Positions 61,474 to 64,000 of a stretch of 64,000 bases of DNA are shown piece after piece. The stretch spans positions 1-64,000 of the forward strand of contig JASMHE010000008.1 in the NCBI GenBank assembly GCA_030750865.1. Direction: 5' to 3'. The notes under the pieces were generated by a model. The model was given only the letters and a program-made list of their open reading frames with translations, had not been told where the DNA came from and searched no databases. Within the stretch, counting starts at the first letter, position 1; every line of letters starts with the position of its first letter. Origin of the DNA: Alphaproteobacteria bacterium. GTDB lineage: Bacteria; Pseudomonadota; Alphaproteobacteria; Micavibrionales; Micavibrionaceae. The position numbers were made by a program, and so were the translations under genes.

Positions 61474-62859
61474 ATGGAAAACGAGATCATTGATATCAAG
61501 ATCACATCCGATGTGAATGAAAGCGGCGCGGCGGCAGCGACAAAAGGCTGTGGCGGTGATTGCGGCTGCGCATCTGCGGCAGACGATACAGGCGCGCATG
61601 ATGCTGGTGCAGGGCCGGAGATCATTACATTCGGCTGTCGTTTGAATATCTATGAAAGTGAAGTGATGCGTACCCATGCGGCAAATGCCGGTTTGGGCGA
61701 GGATGCGATTATCGTCAACACATGTGCCGTCACAAGCACAGCCGAAGCGCAGGCACGTAAGGCTATCCGTAAGGCGCGGCGCAAAAATCCGAATGCCAAG
61801 ATCATTGTGACGGGGTGCTCTGCACAAGTGAATCCCGATATGTATAGCCAAATGGACGAAGTTGACCGTGTGATCGGCAATGACGAGAAGCTCAAGGTAC
61901 AAACATGGATTGATCCGTCCGATGCGAAGGTGTCGGTCAATGATATCATGGCGGTCGAAGAAACGGCCGGGCATTTGATCGAAGGGTTTGACGGTCATGC
62001 GCGTGCCTTCATTCAGGTGCAAAATGGCTGTAACCACCGCTGTACATTCTGCATTATTCCGTATGGTCGCGGTAATTCGCGCTCTGTCCCGATTGGCGAG
62101 ATTGCACAGCAGGTGCGTAAACTGGTTGATCGCGGGTATAAAGAAATCGTCTTTACGGGCGTTGATGTGACGGATTATGGCCTTGATTTGCCGGGGAAAC
62201 CAACACTTGGGCAGATGATCCGCCGTGTTCTGGCGCTTGTGCCTGAATTGCCGCGTTTGCGCCTGTCGTCTATTGATCCGGTCGAAATTGACGAGGATCT
62301 CTGGACGCTTATTGCTGAAGAACCACGATTGATGCCGCATTTGCACCTGAGTTTGCAGGCAGGGGACGATATGGTTTTAAAACGCATGAAGCGCCGTCAC
62401 TTGCGTCAGGATGTGATTGATTGTTGTAAGCGCGCGCGTAAATTGCGTCCCGATGTGGCCTTTGGTGCGGATATCATTGCGGGCTTTCCGACGGAAACAG
62501 ACGCGATGTTTCAGAATACACTCGATATTGTCGAGGAATGCGATCTGACATTCCTGCATGTTTTTCCTTATTCCGAACGTGAGGGTACACCTGCGGCCCG
62601 CATGCCACAGGTGCAACATGCTGTACGTACGGAACGCGCGGCAAAGTTGCGCGAGGCAGGGGAAAATCAGCTCTCTAAATTCCTGAGAAATCATATTAAT
62701 AAAACACGTCAAGTTGTTGTTGAAAAAGAAAAATATGGCCATACAGAACATTTTGCGCCTGTGGTGCTTGATAAAGCGTATGATGCGGGTGCATTATTAA
62801 CTGTACGTGTCACTGGGATTGAAAATAACAAGCTGACAGCAACGGAAATTTGGGAATAA
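61474..62859 (+). CDS. mtaB: tRNA threonylcarbamoyladenosine methylthiotransferase MtaB
   Basis: A radical-SAM MiaB-family enzyme that turns t6A37 into ms2t6A37. The N-terminal domain has its three cluster cysteines in TFGCRLNIYESE, NTCAVTS and TGCSAQ. The radical-SAM motif is CNHRCTFCIIPYGRG, and a TRAM-like domain closes the protein. Ahead of the usual start there are about 45 extra residues with GCGGDCGCAS, four... cysteine-rich and unusual. The VTFGCRLN type of start separates MtaB from MiaB. It sits 3 nt before ribE. Confidence 0.92.
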   Translation: MENEIIDIKITSDVNESGAAAATKGCGGDCGCASAADDTGAHDAGAGPEIITFGCRLNIYESEVMRTHAANAGLGEDAIIVNTCAVTSTAEAQARKAIRKARRKNPNAKIIVTGCSAQVNPDMYSQMDEVDRVIGNDEKLKVQTWIDPSDAKVSVNDIMAVEETAGHLIEGFDGHARAFIQVQNGCNHRCTFCIIPYGRGNSRSVPIGEIAQQVRKLVDRGYKEIVFTGVDVTDYGLDLPGKPTLGQMIRRVLALVPELPRLRLSSIDPVEIDEDLWTLIAEEPRLMPHLHLSLQAGDDMVLKRMKRRHLRQDVIDCCKRARKLRPDVAFGADIIAGFPTETDAMFQNTLDIVEECDLTFLHVFPYSEREGTPAARMPQVQHAVRTERAAKLREAGENQLSKFLRNHINKTRQVVVEKEKYGHTEHFAPVVLDKAYDAGALLTVRVTGIENNKLTATEIWE

Positions 62860-62862
62860 AAG

Positions 62863-63453
62863 ATGTTTACAGGTCTGATTCAGGATATCGGCACAATTCG
62901 TACGATTGATGAACGTGATGGTTTGACGCGTGTTGAAATTGCGTGCGGTTTTGACATGAATGCCGTCGCACTGGGCGCATCCATTGCGTGTAACGGGTGC
63001 TGTTTGACGGCAGTCGAAATGTCGGATGACAGTTTTACCGTGGAAGCTTCGCTTGAAACACTGGATGTCACGAATTTGAAAGAATGGACAGAAGGCTTTC
63101 AGGTGAATTTGGAACCATCGCTGAAAATGGGCGATGAAATGGGCGGGCATATTGTGTCCGGCCATGTCGATGCGTTGGCCGAACTCTTATCGGTGACGCC
63201 GGAGGGGGAAAGCTATTGTCTGCGTCTGTCTGTGCCACAGGATTATGCGCATTATATCGCGCCGAAGGGCTCTGTTGCGCTTGATGGCATATCTTTGACG
63301 GTTAATCAGGTCGAAGGCAATGAATTTACCGTGATGATTATTCCGCACACATGGGACCATACAAACCTTTCAAGCCGCAAAGTGGGCGATAAGCTCAATT
63401 TCGAAGTGGATGTGATTGCGCGTTACGTTGCGCGCATGACGGGCAAAGAATAA
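62863..63453 (+). CDS. ribE: riboflavin synthase alpha chain
   Basis: Dismutates two 6,7-dimethyl-8-ribityllumazines to riboflavin. The product begins MFTGLIQDIGTIRTI and has two lumazine-binding barrels. The first contains GASIACNGCCLTAVE and the inter-domain GHIVSGHVDALAEL; the second contains KGSVALDGISLTVNQVEG. At 196 residues it is normal. It starts 3 nt after the mtaB stop, so the two are likely cotranscribed, while ribB/ribBA downstream has its own riboswitch. Confidence 0.97.
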   Translation: MFTGLIQDIGTIRTIDERDGLTRVEIACGFDMNAVALGASIACNGCCLTAVEMSDDSFTVEASLETLDVTNLKEWTEGFQVNLEPSLKMGDEMGGHIVSGHVDALAELLSVTPEGESYCLRLSVPQDYAHYIAPKGSVALDGISLTVNQVEGNEFTVMIIPHTWDHTNLSSRKVGDKLNFEVDVIARYVARMTGKE

Positions 63454-63510
63454 GTTTTTCCGTATTGCTTGCAATCAGAACGATTCAGCCTTATATCATA
63501 GATATTAAAT

Positions 63511-63635
63511 TCTCAGGGCGGGGTGTAATTCCCCACCGGCGGTTACAGCCCGCGAGCGGCCTTATATTATGAGGTGTCAGCAGATTTGGTGAAATTCCAG
63601 AGCCGACGGTTAAAGTCCGGATGAGAGAGAATATC
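63511..63635 (+). ncRNA. FMN riboswitch (RFN element)
   Basis: The conserved RFN core is nearly complete. It begins AGGGCGGGGTG followed by CCCCACCGGCGGT, has a CCCGCGAGCG arm, and the 3' half contains CAGCAGA-TTGGTG, CCAGAGCCGACGGT and AGTCCGGATGAGAGAGA. P1 pairs TTCTC near 63511 with GAGAGAA near 63627. It should reduce expression of the following ribB/ribBA gene when FMN is bound. Confidence 0.96.
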
Positions 63636-63716
63636 TAGAAGCAACACATTGCCGTAATGGTATGTGCTCTCGCGTCTTTATATTGTGCCCTGTTTTAACG
63701 AAAGTTGTTGAAAAGC

Positions 63717-64000
63717 ATGATGGCACATAAAGAAACCGATCCTAATATCATTTCAATTCGCGCAGAGCGTTCTGTGCCGATTTCCTCCATAGAAGATATC
63801 ATCGCCGATATTGTAATCGGCAAGCCGGTGCTGATGGTGGATGATGAAGATCGTGAAAATGAGGGCGATATCATCATTGCCGCAGACAGAATATCACCGG
63901 AAGCCATTAATTTTATGATTACATGGGCGCGCGGCCTTGTCTGCATGCCGATGCATCCCGATATGATTGATCGTCTGGAATTGCCGATGATGACGCAAAG
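63717..64000 (+). CDS. ribB: 3,4-dihydroxy-2-butanone 4-phosphate synthase (RibB or RibBA), cut by window end
   Basis: The first 94 codons of a gene that runs off the window. Two ATG codons (63717 and 63720) begin it. The active-site segment VDDEDRENEGDIIIAADRIS is diagnostic of DHBP synthase, and GLVCMPMHPDMIDRL follows as expected. About 35 extra residues precede the normal family start. It makes the four-carbon unit for riboflavin from ribulose 5-phosphate. Whether a GTP cyclohydrolase II domain (RibA) is fused cannot be seen. The FMN riboswitch lies in its leader. Confidence 0.95.
   Translation, partial: MMAHKETDPNIISIRAERSVPISSIEDIIADIVIGKPVLMVDDEDRENEGDIIIAADRISPEAINFMITWARGLVCMPMHPDMIDRLELPMMTQ

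Noticed and set aside
61345-62346. 333-codon minus-strand frame
   Set aside because: Antisense to mtaB and dapF, with no motif or ribosome-binding site.

Overview
The window looks like chromosome of a Gram-negative alphaproteobacterium. The evidence is the lipid A/Kdo block (waaA, lpxK, an lpxL-type acyltransferase), an adjacent olsB-like/olsA-like pair for ornithine lipids, a DUF3126 protein, class II DAHP synthase, and the order leuC ... rplS-trmD-rimM-rpsP-ffh / dapF-mtaB-ribE. The genus cannot be fixed from sequence alone; a Micavibrio- or Rhodospirillales-like lineage is a guess. Gene density is high and no insertion sequence, integrase, CRISPR array or rRNA gene was seen.

Layout. 1-1.0 kb: an AT-rich, apparently decaying SAM methyltransferase with in-frame stops. 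1.1-4 kb: a dicarboxylate/amino-acid symporter, rpsD with a clear promoter and terminator, and an unassigned protein with a RibK-like pattern. 4-15 kb (minus strand): trmJ, cimA, gltX, nadE, class II DAHP synthase, then waaA-lpxK-lpxL. 15-24 kb: small unknown and exported proteins, the DUF3126/olsA/olsB cluster, a tyrosine phosphatase, a PEBP-family protein, a response regulator with two HPt-like paralogues, and an OmpA-C-like envelope protein. A tRNA-Arg(ACG) lies at 24.3 kb. 24.5-30.5 kb: a tandem GGDEF-like protein, a DUF481 outer-membrane protein, a small membrane protein and a large hybrid histidine kinase.

30.8-51.1 kb is the centrepiece: a plus-strand MSHA-like type IV pilus locus. It encodes an extension ATPase with a probable c-di-GMP-binding MshEN domain, a platform protein, a fused PilM/PilN-like protein, PilO- and MshK-like proteins, an ABC ATPase, an MshN-like TPR protein, prepilin peptidase, PilT and PilU, a lipoprotein secretin, an ABC-2 permease, a periplasmic helical protein, a membrane-anchored AraC regulator and three tandem prepilins. 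A 21-bp-period direct repeat between the AraC gene and the first pilin is a good candidate operator. The ABC transporter halves sit inside the pilus operon eight genes apart, and several pilus proteins carry long Pro/Gln-rich tails.

51.2-64 kb: a leucine operon (leuC, unknown, HD-domain protein, leuD, leuB), a small unknown protein, then rplS-trmD-rimM-rpsP-ffh (minus strand) and dapF-mtaB-ribE (plus strand). It ends with an FMN riboswitch in front of a ribB/ribBA gene cut by the window edge. Housekeeping calls are secure. Functions of the unknown small proteins and of the non-canonical signalling proteins are inference.
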